Below, one piece after another: positions 1-6,288 of a stretch of DNA of 9,270 bases (positions are counted from its first letter, which is position 1; every line of letters begins with the position of its first letter). Both the position numbers and the translations under genes were made by a program. Source of the stretch: Cyanobacteria bacterium UBA1186 (lineage in GTDB: Bacteria; Cyanobacteriota; Vampirovibrionia; Gastranaerophilales; Gastranaerophilaceae); the NCBI GenBank assembly GCA_002309875.1, contig DBYM01000027.1, positions 13,723 through 22,992 of the forward strand, read 5' to 3'. Under the pieces are notes generated by a model, which saw only the letters and a program-made list of their open reading frames with translations, did not search any database and was not told the origin of the DNA.

Positions 1-5
1 TTAGG

Positions 6-12
6 TCTCCTT
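6..12 (-). promoter_or_regulatory. Shine-Dalgarno site of a gene starting just outside the window
   Basis: Read on the minus strand, these bases are AAGGAGA, followed by CCTAA and then the window edge. That is the usual spacing before a start codon. It lies about 20 bases after the stop of the small exported protein gene, so another minus-strand gene very probably starts immediately beyond position 1 and may be co-transcribed with it. Nothing of its product is visible. Confidence 0.6.
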
Positions 13-32
13 TTTTTATATAACGGAAAGCC

Positions 33-473
33 TTAATTCTTGCTTCTGCTTCCTCTGCCAAAGAAGTGGAGTCTTCCGATACCATCGGTGTACATTGTTT
101 TTTGTTCATTTACACCCTGTTCTCCGCCTTCGGCATAGCCGTAAATATATCCGTCAGAGCCTTTTTCATAAGAATAGCCTTCTCCGCCTCCAAGGTTAGA
201 AGCAGGAACAAATCTGCTTTCTGAAGGATAAGAATCTTTAATAGTTACTTTAGATTCTTTATCTCTGCCTGCCCATTCATCTGCAGTTGCCTGAACAGCC
301 TGAGCGCTGTCTATGCCTGCACCTACGTTATGAGTAGCAGAAAAAGTTCCTATGCCTGTTCCGAAAGTTGTATTGTACATAGGGCTTTTTGTGTTAAATG
401 TCATATCTGCAGATGCTATACCTGTTGTGATGATTAAGGCTGCTGCACTTAAGAATATGATGCTTTTATTCAT
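33..473 (-). CDS. Small exported glycine-rich protein of unknown function
   Basis: The product is 146 residues and I do not recognise its family. Residues 1-22 form a clear Sec signal peptide (MNKS, hydrophobic stretch, cleavage near ASA|D). The mature chain of about 123 residues is hydrophilic, rich in Gly, Ser, Thr and Tyr, has no cysteine and no second membrane segment. It contains a Gly/Tyr-rich stretch at roughly 94-118 (GGGEGYSYE, YIYGYAEGGE) and a basic end, GRGSRSKN. The start is firm: AGGAGG at 482-487 lies eight bases before ATG. It follows skp by 89 bases but has a consensus -10 box of its own, so it is probably expressed separately and strongly. It is likely secreted to the periplasm or surface. 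A role in envelope or pilus biology is only a guess from location. Confidence 0.8.
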   Translation of the reverse strand: MNKSIIFLSAAALIITTGIASADMTFNTKSPMYNTTFGTGIGTFSATHNVGAGIDSAQAVQATADEWAGRDKESKVTIKDSYPSESRFVPASNLGGGEGYSYEKGSDGYIYGYAEGGEQGVNEQKTMYTDGIGRLHFFGRGSRSKN

Positions 474-481
474 TTATAAAT

Positions 482-511
482 CCTCCTTAGGTCGTCCACG
501 TTTACATTATA
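482..511 (-). promoter_or_regulatory. Promoter -10 and strong Shine-Dalgarno for the small exported protein
   Basis: On the minus strand a perfect TATAAT lies at 511-506 and a perfect AGGAGG at 487-482, eight bases before the ATG at 473. The -35 area is a T-rich stretch with no good TTGACA match, so the promoter would depend on its -10 box and AT-rich upstream DNA. The implied leader is short, about 25 bases. Confidence 0.55.
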
Positions 512-562
512 GTACAAAACCTAAAAAAAATAAAATTGCTATTACATATTCTTAACGATTTT

Positions 563-1000
563 TTAATTAGAACTGTTCAGTTTTTTTATTAACTCGTCCG
601 TAATGTCAACTCCGCCCGAGAATACGCTTCTTGCATCAAGAACTGCATCGAGACCTTTTTCGAGACGGATTTTTTCCGAAACGGCGTGAATTTTGTTGTA
701 AACAGCATCTTCCTTCTGATTTCTGAAGTCATTAAAAGCGGCTTCTTTTGTCTTCATTTCGTTTCTTACCGTAGCCTCGAGTTTCTTCTTCTGAACGGGA
801 GATTCAAGTTTGCTGAATTCATCTTCTTTTTGTTCAAGATATTTATCTATTTCTTTTGCTTTTGTCTGAATTTCACGCATTGTGGTTTGTGCAAATCTGT
901 ATTCCGCAACAACTTTGCCGTAGTTTACATATCCGACTCCTCCCGCAAAAGAAGGAAGCGCAAAACTCATTAAAATCAGGAGTGATAAAAGTTTTTTCAT
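563..1000 (-). CDS. skp: Skp/OmpH-family periplasmic chaperone
   Basis: Skp (OmpH) is a trimeric periplasmic holdase that binds unfolded outer-membrane proteins on the way to the BAM complex. The chosen start gives 145 residues: a signal peptide at 1-19 (MKKLLSLLILM, cleavage near SFA|G), the first-strand motif VGYVNYGKVV at about 22-31, and a long charged helical coiled region at about 35-112 rich in Lys, Glu and Gln. The C-terminal family motif has LDAVLDARSVFSGG followed by DITDELIKKLN. The frame is open further upstream to 1117, but GGAAAGG lies just before the ATG at 1000 and the signal peptide begins there. A start at 1117 would also overlap the end of bamA. The gene begins 19 bases after the bamA stop, the classical bamA-skp order. 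The usual following genes (lpxD, fabZ, lpxA) are not present next to it. Confidence 0.9.
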   Translation of the reverse strand: MKKLLSLLILMSFALPSFAGGVGYVNYGKVVAEYRFAQTTMREIQTKAKEIDKYLEQKEDEFSKLESPVQKKKLEATVRNEMKTKEAAFNDFRNQKEDAVYNKIHAVSEKIRLEKGLDAVLDARSVFSGGVDITDELIKKLNSSN

Positions 1001-1019
1001 ATTATTGTCCTTTCCAAAT

Positions 1020-3437
1020 CTAGTAGTAATTGTCATAGATACCTTCCGTCCCGAAGGTGAAGTAACCCCACTGCTTGTTATAGTGTCCGACGTTAGTGAG
1101 CGGCAGACCGTAATCAACCGATATCGGGCCTAAACCCGGAATTTGTATTCTTAAGCCTACACCTGCGGTGATTGCACTGTTCGGTCTGTCATACAGTTTG
1201 CTTGTAATTGTCGGATCCCAGATTTTGCCTGCATCAACGAAGAAGGCAAATCGCAGATTCTTAAATACGTCGTATTTGATTCTGTCCATAAACGGAAGCG
1301 GAGTCTGGAGTTCAACACTTCCCATCAGGAAGGAATCACCCGAGCCTACACCGTTCATTCTGAAACCTCTTATACTGTACGGACCGCCGAGTCTGAATGC
1401 CATAACTTCAGGCATGTGGTCGCCGTGTACTTTGATACCGGCTTTAGCACCGATGGATATTGTTGATTTTTCGAATATCGGGAAGTATTTTTTGAAGGAG
1501 CCGGCGAGTCTTCCGTTAGTGTTTTTAACTTTATCAACGCAGAAGGATTCTATAAAACTTGCTTTGGCAATCATACCTTGTCTTGGCATACTTTCGTTGT
1601 CAAGCGTGCTGTACTGAATTCCGGGAGCGATGTTAATAAAGTTTCCGCCCGTAAGTTGTCTGCTGCGGTAAGCAAAAGGTATTCCCCGTGCGGCATAAAT
1701 ACCTGCAATCTTCGCAGCATCACCTTCTTTGAGGTGGATATTTTCATAACCCAAGGCAAGGTTGGCAGTAAGGTTGTCATGCCCTTTTATCTTGTGGTTA
1801 ATGGTTGTGTTGAAGCCGATTCTGCGTTCGATTGCAAGCGGTATGTGGTAACTTCCGAATTCTCTGAAGTACATTCTTGACATGAGTGAGTTATCCGAGT
1901 TGATAAAGTGAGGCTCAAAGAAACTCAGTTCTACCTGATAATTCATGCGGTTTTTGATTGAATTGTCGCTCATAAGCAGACCTGAACCGAGCATGCCGGA
2001 GAGTTTAATTTGCTGGCCTTTTCCGAGGAAGTTACGCTCTATGAGAGAGAGTGAGCCGAAAGCACCCAATGCGTTATCGACACCGCCACCGATTGATATG
2101 CTGTTTGAGGAGGCTTCTTTTACGACGATGGTTATGATATATTCGCCATTATAGTCAGGACTTGGCTCGATTTTTCTGTTCACTTCTTCGAATATCTGAG
2201 TTGCATATATTTTTGCAAGGTCTTTTTTAAGCGCTTCTTCGTTATAGACAGTTCCTGCCTGAGTCATGATGTTACGCTGTATTACATAATCTTTTGTTCT
2301 TTTTGCACCTTCAAACACGATTTTGTCTATGACACCTTCCGTAATTTCGAAGGTTAAGGTGCCGTTATTGTCATCATCAACATTTGTAACTTTTGCGAGG
2401 ATATAACCGTTATCTTCATATAATTTATTAATTCCCTCGATTGCCTCATTGATTAAGTTCAGGTTTTGAGGCATATTTTTAATTTTTTTGGTATATAAGA
2501 GGAGTTCGTTTTCCGTATAGACGGAATTCCCGTATATTTCTATATTTTTCACTTCGGGATTTTCTTTGAGCGTAAATACGAGCGAAACTGTACCGTCTTT
2601 GTTAAGGTTCGGCTCAACACTCATTGAATCCGTAAAGTATCCGATATTATATATTTTCTGTAAATCTTCCTGAAGTCTTGCAGGATTGAATACAGCGCCG
2701 TTTCTGGTATTTATTACATTCAAAACGGTATTCTCATTAACAAGTTTAAGTCCGTTGAAGGTTATGTCAGTAATGGGTTTCCCTTCCATTTCCTTGAATT
2801 CCGGTGTGGAATTTTGTTCTGCGGAGGCGTAATAATTTTGTTCCTCATCGATTGACGGAAGTTCCTGTGGTGCTTTTTTGGCGGTTTTAACCTTTTTATT
2901 TGATTTTTTGTATTCGGAAGGCGGAGCAAAGAAACTCATATCGTTAAAAGTATATTCTTCTTTGGTTTCAACTGCCTGAATCTCTGTCGGATTCTCCTCG
3001 TTGTCAACCTTGTAGGTTGTTGTAATTATTTTTTGGTTTGGATTAGGAGTGAAGACATCGGCGGGGAGCGAGTTTTTGGCTTTGTATTCACTTGGTGACG
3101 GGAAAATTCCTCTTAAAACAGGGTGGTCCACTTGTGAGGAGTCAAGGTAAATGTTAGCGGAAGCACCTGTCTCCGGAGAAACATTTTTTACGGGAGCGGA
3201 AACGGGTTTTGGAGAAACAATTGTTTCGGGAGAAGCGATTGTTTCCTGAAAATCTTCTGTTTCGGAAGGCGGGGCAAAGAAGTCATCTGCGCAGACCGGA
3301 GAAAGGCATGCCAAAGTTGCTGTCAGTACAAAAATTACGGACAACAACATTTTTGAGGAATTCGCCAATGCCGGACAAAAACGTGTTTTTATCTCTTCAG
3401 GCGTTCCCCCTAAAGTTTTTACCTTCTCACTATTCAT
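1020..3437 (-). CDS. bamA: BamA/Omp85 outer-membrane protein assembly factor, three POTRA domains
   Basis: BamA folds and inserts beta-barrel proteins into the outer membrane. In this 805-residue protein a signal peptide lies at 30-50 (MLLSVIFVL, cleavage PVCA|D). Residues 51-215 are a disordered Pro/Ser/Glu/Lys-rich linker. POTRA domains follow at about 218-294, 295-367 and 368-444, then a barrel at about 445-805 with the loop-6 motif IRGF at 688-691 within LGGPYSIRGF. The chain ends in Tyr rather than the usual Phe/Trp. Three POTRAs and this loop motif recall cyanobacterial Omp85. The linker repeats FFAPPSE (53-59), IFPSPSEYK (111-119) and FFAPPSEYK (169-177). The start is uncertain: the first ATG puts 29 residues before the signal peptide, and GGAGG lies 26 bases upstream. 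Met30 fits the signal peptide better but lacks a good ribosome site. Confidence 0.93.
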   Translation of the reverse strand: MNSEKVKTLGGTPEEIKTRFCPALANSSKMLLSVIFVLTATLACLSPVCADDFFAPPSETEDFQETIASPETIVSPKPVSAPVKNVSPETGASANIYLDSSQVDHPVLRGIFPSPSEYKAKNSLPADVFTPNPNQKIITTTYKVDNEENPTEIQAVETKEEYTFNDMSFFAPPSEYKKSNKKVKTAKKAPQELPSIDEEQNYYASAEQNSTPEFKEMEGKPITDITFNGLKLVNENTVLNVINTRNGAVFNPARLQEDLQKIYNIGYFTDSMSVEPNLNKDGTVSLVFTLKENPEVKNIEIYGNSVYTENELLLYTKKIKNMPQNLNLINEAIEGINKLYEDNGYILAKVTNVDDDNNGTLTFEITEGVIDKIVFEGAKRTKDYVIQRNIMTQAGTVYNEEALKKDLAKIYATQIFEEVNRKIEPSPDYNGEYIITIVVKEASSNSISIGGGVDNALGAFGSLSLIERNFLGKGQQIKLSGMLGSGLLMSDNSIKNRMNYQVELSFFEPHFINSDNSLMSRMYFREFGSYHIPLAIERRIGFNTTINHKIKGHDNLTANLALGYENIHLKEGDAAKIAGIYAARGIPFAYRSRQLTGGNFINIAPGIQYSTLDNESMPRQGMIAKASFIESFCVDKVKNTNGRLAGSFKKYFPIFEKSTISIGAKAGIKVHGDHMPEVMAFRLGGPYSIRGFRMNGVGSGDSFLMGSVELQTPLPFMDRIKYDVFKNLRFAFFVDAGKIWDPTITSKLYDRPNSAITAGVGLRIQIPGLGPISVDYGLPLTNVGHYNKQWGYFTFGTEGIYDNYY

Positions 3438-3477
3438 AATTTTAGATAATTTCTATCCGTTTACCTCCATTCTTGTA

Positions 3478-3496
3478 CGGCCTGATCATTTGGCCG
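3478..3496. other. Short hairpin between the minus-strand pilin gene and bamA
   Basis: CGGCC at 3478-3482 and GGCCG at 3492-3496 form a perfect 5-base-pair stem with a 9-base loop. No T-run follows on the minus strand, so it does not look like an intrinsic terminator. It sits in the 69-base gap after the pilin stop and may only partly reduce readthrough into bamA, or stabilise an mRNA end. Confidence 0.35.
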
Positions 3497-3506
3497 CTTA
3501 ATCATT

Positions 3507-4115
3507 TTATATATCCGCCTCCGTTAGTGACAATGTTGCCTGATAAAACCCTCTCGGGTCGTTTGCTGCGAACGTGTTTCTCAAAACATTTGAGCCTACG
3601 TTCACCGTAATATCTGTTATTCCGTTATTTACATAAACTTCGTATTTTCCTTTTCCGGGGATAAATTTATGTTCTGCACCGTAAACCGATGTAACAGGAT
3701 ATGCAACGACTCCCGGGCTGTCTTTTGGTGAAGCGCCCATTTTGCAGTTAGCCAAAGCCGCTGATGTCGGGATTTTGGAAAGGCTTGCGAAAGCGACGTA
3801 AACCTGTCCGCCCTGTTCAAACATGGAACTTTCGTAACCGCCTTCGGTGGTTACATTTGCCTGCAGGTAGAGAGTTTGCGTTTGCGCTGCGTTTGTTCCG
3901 ACTCTGAATCTTGTGTATAAGGGAGTTTTTAAATTTCCTGTTCTGTTTGTGATGTGGGCTGTCAAAACCGGGCTTGTGACAGGTGTAATATGCATATAAT
4001 GCGGTACTGTGATAGTAAACTCATTCGATATGGTATGAACTTCTGCCGCTAAATTCGGAACTGCCGATACCAAAATTACCCCAAGCACAACGAGTGCTTT
4101 TTTAAAAATATTCAT
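3507..4115 (-). CDS. Exported pilin-like subunit (chaperone-usher type), divergent from the main cluster
   Basis: The product is 202 residues, with a signal peptide at 1-24 (MNIFKKALVVLG, cleavage NLAA|E). The mature chain is all-beta in character. It starts with alternating hydrophobic residues ending in TITVP (34-38) and ends GFYQATLSLT (189-198). The same two landmarks occur in the two plus-strand pilins. The middle, YVAFASLSKIPTSAALANCK to AYP (106-140), aligns by eye with LLFAHMTVPPTASAVSNAK to AYP in the 7130-7738 product, so these two are probably paralogues. The mature protein has a single cysteine (124), so no internal disulfide. GGGGAGAGAG-like purines just before the ATG serve as ribosome site. 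It is transcribed away from the pilus cluster and toward bamA, with a 69-base gap and no clear terminator. It is likely an extra or alternative pilus subunit; the family is not recognised by name. Confidence 0.75.
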   Translation of the reverse strand: MNIFKKALVVLGVILVSAVPNLAAEVHTISNEFTITVPHYMHITPVTSPVLTAHITNRTGNLKTPLYTRFRVGTNAAQTQTLYLQANVTTEGGYESSMFEQGGQVYVAFASLSKIPTSAALANCKMGASPKDSPGVVAYPVTSVYGAEHKFIPGKGKYEVYVNNGITDITVNVGSNVLRNTFAANDPRGFYQATLSLTEADI

Positions 4116-4178
4116 GCTCTCTCTCCCCGTTTCTTGTAAAGCACCGAAATGTACTACTGTTGCTGATTTGGTGCCTTT

Positions 4179-4210
4179 TTAATCATTTGATTATTAAACC
4201 GAATGATTAA
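4179..4210. repeat. Spaced inverted repeat, 9-base arms
   Basis: TTAATCATT at 4179-4187 and AATGATTAA at 4202-4210 are perfect reverse complements separated by 14 bases. Arm centres are 23 bases apart, about two helical turns, which suits a dimeric regulator. In a transcript of the minus-strand pilin it would lie in the 5' leader and could fold. The arms are AT-only apart from one base, so chance is not excluded. Confidence 0.4.
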
Positions 4211-4226
4211 TGTTATACTTACCATT

Positions 4227-4247
4227 AACCCAATATACTATTGGGTT
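4227..4247. promoter_or_regulatory. Perfect palindrome, candidate operator
   Basis: AACCCAATA at 4227-4235 and TATTGGGTT at 4239-4247 are perfect reverse complements around a TAC centre. No T-run follows on either strand, so a terminator is unlikely. It lies just downstream of the candidate minus-strand promoter, so a bound repressor could block the pilin at 4115-3507, or the leader RNA could form a tight 9-pair hairpin. Confidence 0.5.
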
Positions 4248-4267
4248 TATCAACTCTCCTCGTGTCT

Positions 4268-4296
4268 ATAGTATTGTTATTATTGACTTCTGACAA
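4268..4296 (-). promoter_or_regulatory. Candidate promoter for the minus-strand pilin
   Basis: On the minus strand TTGTCA (4296-4291) and TACTAT (4273-4268) are separated by 17 bases, resembling sigma-70 boxes. The implied start near 4260 gives a leader of roughly 145 bases containing both inverted repeats. The -10 match is modest, so this is a prediction. Confidence 0.4.
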
Positions 4297-4307
4297 TAGG
4301 TAAATTT

Positions 4308-4316
4308 TTGTAACAA
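4308..4316 (-). promoter_or_regulatory. Third copy of the TTGTTACAA box, inverted
   Basis: The plus strand reads TTGTAACAA, the exact reverse complement of the tandem boxes near 4460. It lies a little upstream of the candidate minus-strand -35 box. One factor binding here and at 4459-4477 could coordinate both directions. Confidence 0.35.
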
Positions 4317-4450
4317 TTTTCGCCAAAACCCTAAAGTTTTCTGAATTTGTGCCGTAATACATGAAAAAATGTAGCGGAAAAAAATACACCAGACGTAGGA
4401 TATTTTTCAAGGAAGATACATCAAATGTATGAAATTGGTTCAAATTTGTA

Positions 4451-4478
4451 TTGATATTTTGTTACAAATTGTTACAAT
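4451..4478 (+). promoter_or_regulatory. Candidate promoter for the pilus cluster
   Basis: TTGATA (4451-4456) and TACAAT (4473-4478), 16 bases apart, each match the sigma-70 consensus at five of six bases. Transcription would start near 4485, with AAGGA at 4496-4500 as ribosome site for the ATG at 4514. The -10 box overlaps the second TTGTTACAA box, so a protein on the boxes would be expected to repress or tune this promoter. Confidence 0.45.
4459..4477 (+). repeat. Tandem TTGTTACAA boxes with 10-base period
   Basis: TTGTTACAA occurs at 4459-4467 and again at 4469-4477, one helical turn apart, so both face the same side of the DNA. Each is itself a near-palindrome (TTGT/ACAA). Together with the inverted copy at 4308-4316 they make a plausible binding array for a regulator not encoded in this window. 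Confidence 0.5.
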
Positions 4479-4513
4479 TCCTAATAGAATATTCTAAGGA
4501 AAGAAAAATTTTC

Positions 4514-5380
4514 ATGAAAAAGACATTTATCACAACCCTGCTTGCTCTTGCGAGCTGCCTGTTCCTAAAGGCTGATGCTATGTTGGTAGTTGACTATCTC
4601 GGTCCGACCAGCGTAACTCCTATGGGTGTTGAACGTCATTTAATTATTAACAGTGATGACGGGGGGGAATATGATATCGCGGTGAGACCGTTGGAAGACG
4701 CATTAATGCGTAACGACGGCTTAGTGAGAATACCTCTTGAGTATGTTTATATAAACAATACTCATGAAGATATTTTTATGAGATATGACGAATATTCGAC
4801 CATATTTAAAGGCCTTACGACAGGTTTTGGCTCAAGAAATATGGTTGCAAAAGTTCGCGACTTTGGTGTTGTTCCTGCCGGAATTTACAATCTGAGTTTT
4901 GAAATTCAGGCAGTTGATACCCGTACCAGAGAAGTTGCGATGAGTTCAAGTTTTAACCTGCAATTCATCGTACCTGTTGAGCAGCGTCTTGGTTTCCATT
5001 CGCAGAAGCCGATTATTAATGTCGGTGTTAACGATGCGTTTGCGACGAACAAGAAGATTGTTGCCGAGACAAATCCTCAGGTATATGTAACATCAAATAC
5101 CGATTGGGTATTATTACTCAGAAACGATTTTTCAGGTGAGCAGCCCGGAGATTACTATGTAAGAACTGTTGCTGCGTCTGCAAATGTTACCGAAAGACTT
5201 CAGGACAGAGTAAGAGTTGAAGAAGGAAAAGAAATCATTATAGCAAGAGGTAAGGCTCCTGCTAATAACGAATATATATCAGTTGAGTATTCGGTTGAAG
5301 GCAAAGACGGGGATATTCTTACACCCGGAAACTTCAGCAACCATATGAGATACATATTACGACAGGATAGGGGGCGATAG
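4514..5380 (+). CDS. Two-domain exported protein, candidate pilus tip or adaptor subunit
   Basis: The product is 288 residues and no named family is recognised. A signal peptide lies at 1-22 (cleavage ADA|M). A lipobox-like LASC at 12-15 is an alternative, but the hydrophobic residues after the Cys argue against a lipoprotein. The mature chain looks like two beta-sandwich domains, about 23-155 and 156-288. The first contains VPAGIYNLSFEIQ, and the second VYVTSNTDWVLLL and GDYYV, patterns common in Ig-like pilus subunits. It has no mature cysteine. The ATG at 4514 is preferred over 4451 because the signal peptide begins there and AAGGAAAG lies upstream. The stop is six bases before the chaperone start, so the two are very probably translationally coupled. 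First position in the cluster and two domains suggest a tip or initiating subunit, which is inference. Confidence 0.7.
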   Translation: MKKTFITTLLALASCLFLKADAMLVVDYLGPTSVTPMGVERHLIINSDDGGEYDIAVRPLEDALMRNDGLVRIPLEYVYINNTHEDIFMRYDEYSTIFKGLTTGFGSRNMVAKVRDFGVVPAGIYNLSFEIQAVDTRTREVAMSSSFNLQFIVPVEQRLGFHSQKPIINVGVNDAFATNKKIVAETNPQVYVTSNTDWVLLLRNDFSGEQPGDYYVRTVAASANVTERLQDRVRVEEGKEIIIARGKAPANNEYISVEYSVEGKDGDILTPGNFSNHMRYILRQDRGR

Positions 5381-5386
5381 AAAGAT

Positions 5387-6208
5387 ATGATTAAAAAGAT
5401 TTTAGGATTATTAATAGCATTAACGATGACCTCGCAGGTATTTGCGTCAATAGCGGTTGCGCCGATGAGGTTAGAAATTAATGCGAATAAAATAAAAGGT
5501 AATTATTTAACAACTTCTATAGAAGTTAAGGGTGACAAACAGAAACCAATGCGTTTCAGAGTTACAAAAGGTTATTTCACTCTTAATGAAAGAGGCGAAT
5601 TAAGCATGGTGGAAGATACAGATACTAACGATCCGCATGATATTTCCAAGTTTGTTAAATTTGTACCTTCAGAATTTAATGTAATGCCGGGAAAATCTCA
5701 GAGAGTCCGTCTGAACATAATTAACCTTAATCAGTTCCCTGACGGCGAATCAAGAGCAATCCTGTTTATAGAAGATGTTGACCCGAAGGAATTAAGTGTT
5801 CCGTTGGGTGCTGAAGGATACGGTGCAAAACTTGTTGTTAAGACAAGACTCGGTGTTCCGATTTATATAGACAGAGGTAAAGTTTCGAAAATCGGTGAAA
5901 TTGAATCTTTGAGAATAGTAAAAGAGCCGGACGGCTTATATACCGAAATGAGAATCAATTCATCAGGTAACAGCAGAGTGAGATACAGCGGTAAAATTCA
6001 GATTGTACAGGGCAAAAAACTCATTGATGAATACAATATTGACGGTCACCCCGTAGCACACGGCAAATTCTATATAGCCAAAGACAAAATTAAAACTGAT
6101 AAAATGGCGGCAAAAGGTGAATATACCTTAAGAGCAGTATTATCATACGAAGATGGAAACGGCAAAAGACAATATATGAAACAGGAAGTGCCGATGGCGG
6201 TTAAATAA
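5387..6208 (+). CDS. PapD-like periplasmic pilus chaperone
   Basis: These chaperones bind pilus subunits in the periplasm by donor-strand complementation and deliver them to the usher. The product is 273 residues, with a signal peptide at 1-20 (VFA|S). The N-terminal Ig domain begins SIAVAPMRLEI. Arg28 would be mature residue 8, the position of the PapD pocket Arg8. The family's F-strand pattern appears as FVPSEFNVMPGKSQRVRLNI (92-111), followed by SRAILFIEDVDP (122-133), and VVKTRLGVPIYI (150-161) matches the G1 edge and domain junction. K152 or R154 is the likely second pocket residue (PapD Lys112). The second domain runs from about 165 to 273. No cysteine pair is present. It starts six bases after the preceding gene and 80 bases before the major pilin. 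The sequence is closer in style to the archaic/alternative chaperones than to PapD itself. Confidence 0.85.
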   Translation: MIKKILGLLIALTMTSQVFASIAVAPMRLEINANKIKGNYLTTSIEVKGDKQKPMRFRVTKGYFTLNERGELSMVEDTDTNDPHDISKFVKFVPSEFNVMPGKSQRVRLNIINLNQFPDGESRAILFIEDVDPKELSVPLGAEGYGAKLVVKTRLGVPIYIDRGKVSKIGEIESLRIVKEPDGLYTEMRINSSGNSRVRYSGKIQIVQGKKLIDEYNIDGHPVAHGKFYIAKDKIKTDKMAAKGEYTLRAVLSYEDGNGKRQYMKQEVPMAVK

Positions 6209-6288
6209 AAAACAGAAAGGAACCAAAAACAAAAAAGGTGAAATATATAGTAGTAGAACAACAAAAGTAAGAAAGGAAGGTTTACCCT

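Larger units (their letters stand above)
4116..4513. other. Divergent intergenic control region, no gene
   Basis: This 398-base AT-rich stretch separates the minus-strand pilin gene from the plus-strand pilus cluster. It holds candidate promoters in both directions, one perfect palindrome, one spaced inverted repeat and three copies of a 9-base near-palindrome, each listed separately. One 72-codon frame crosses it on the minus strand, but it has no ribosome site and looks like chance. It probably carries the transcriptional control of the whole locus. Confidence 0.7.

Noticed and set aside
352..555. Plus-strand 67-codon frame over the small exported protein gene
   Set aside because: It is antisense to a gene with a signal peptide, a perfect Shine-Dalgarno and a perfect -10, and has no ribosome site of its own.
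1001..1117. N-terminal extension of skp to the upstream ATG at 1117
   Set aside because: It would overlap the end of bamA and put 39 residues before an evident signal peptide. The ATG at 1000 has its own ribosome site.
3498..4187. Nine-mer TTAATCATT present both at 3498-3506 and 4179-4187 as a possible direct repeat
   Set aside because: It is short and AT-rich, one copy overlaps the end of a coding region, and flanks do not match. It gives no support for a mobile element.
4225..4443. 72-codon minus-strand frame in the divergent region
   Set aside because: It has no ribosome site, an unconvincing aromatic-rich composition, and overlaps the promoter and palindrome signals.
6238..6270. Ten-codon leader frame starting GTG before the major pilin
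   Set aside because: The nearest purine-rich ribosome-like site is about 16 bases away and the peptide has no attenuation-type codon runs. It is probably chance in a purine-rich gap.
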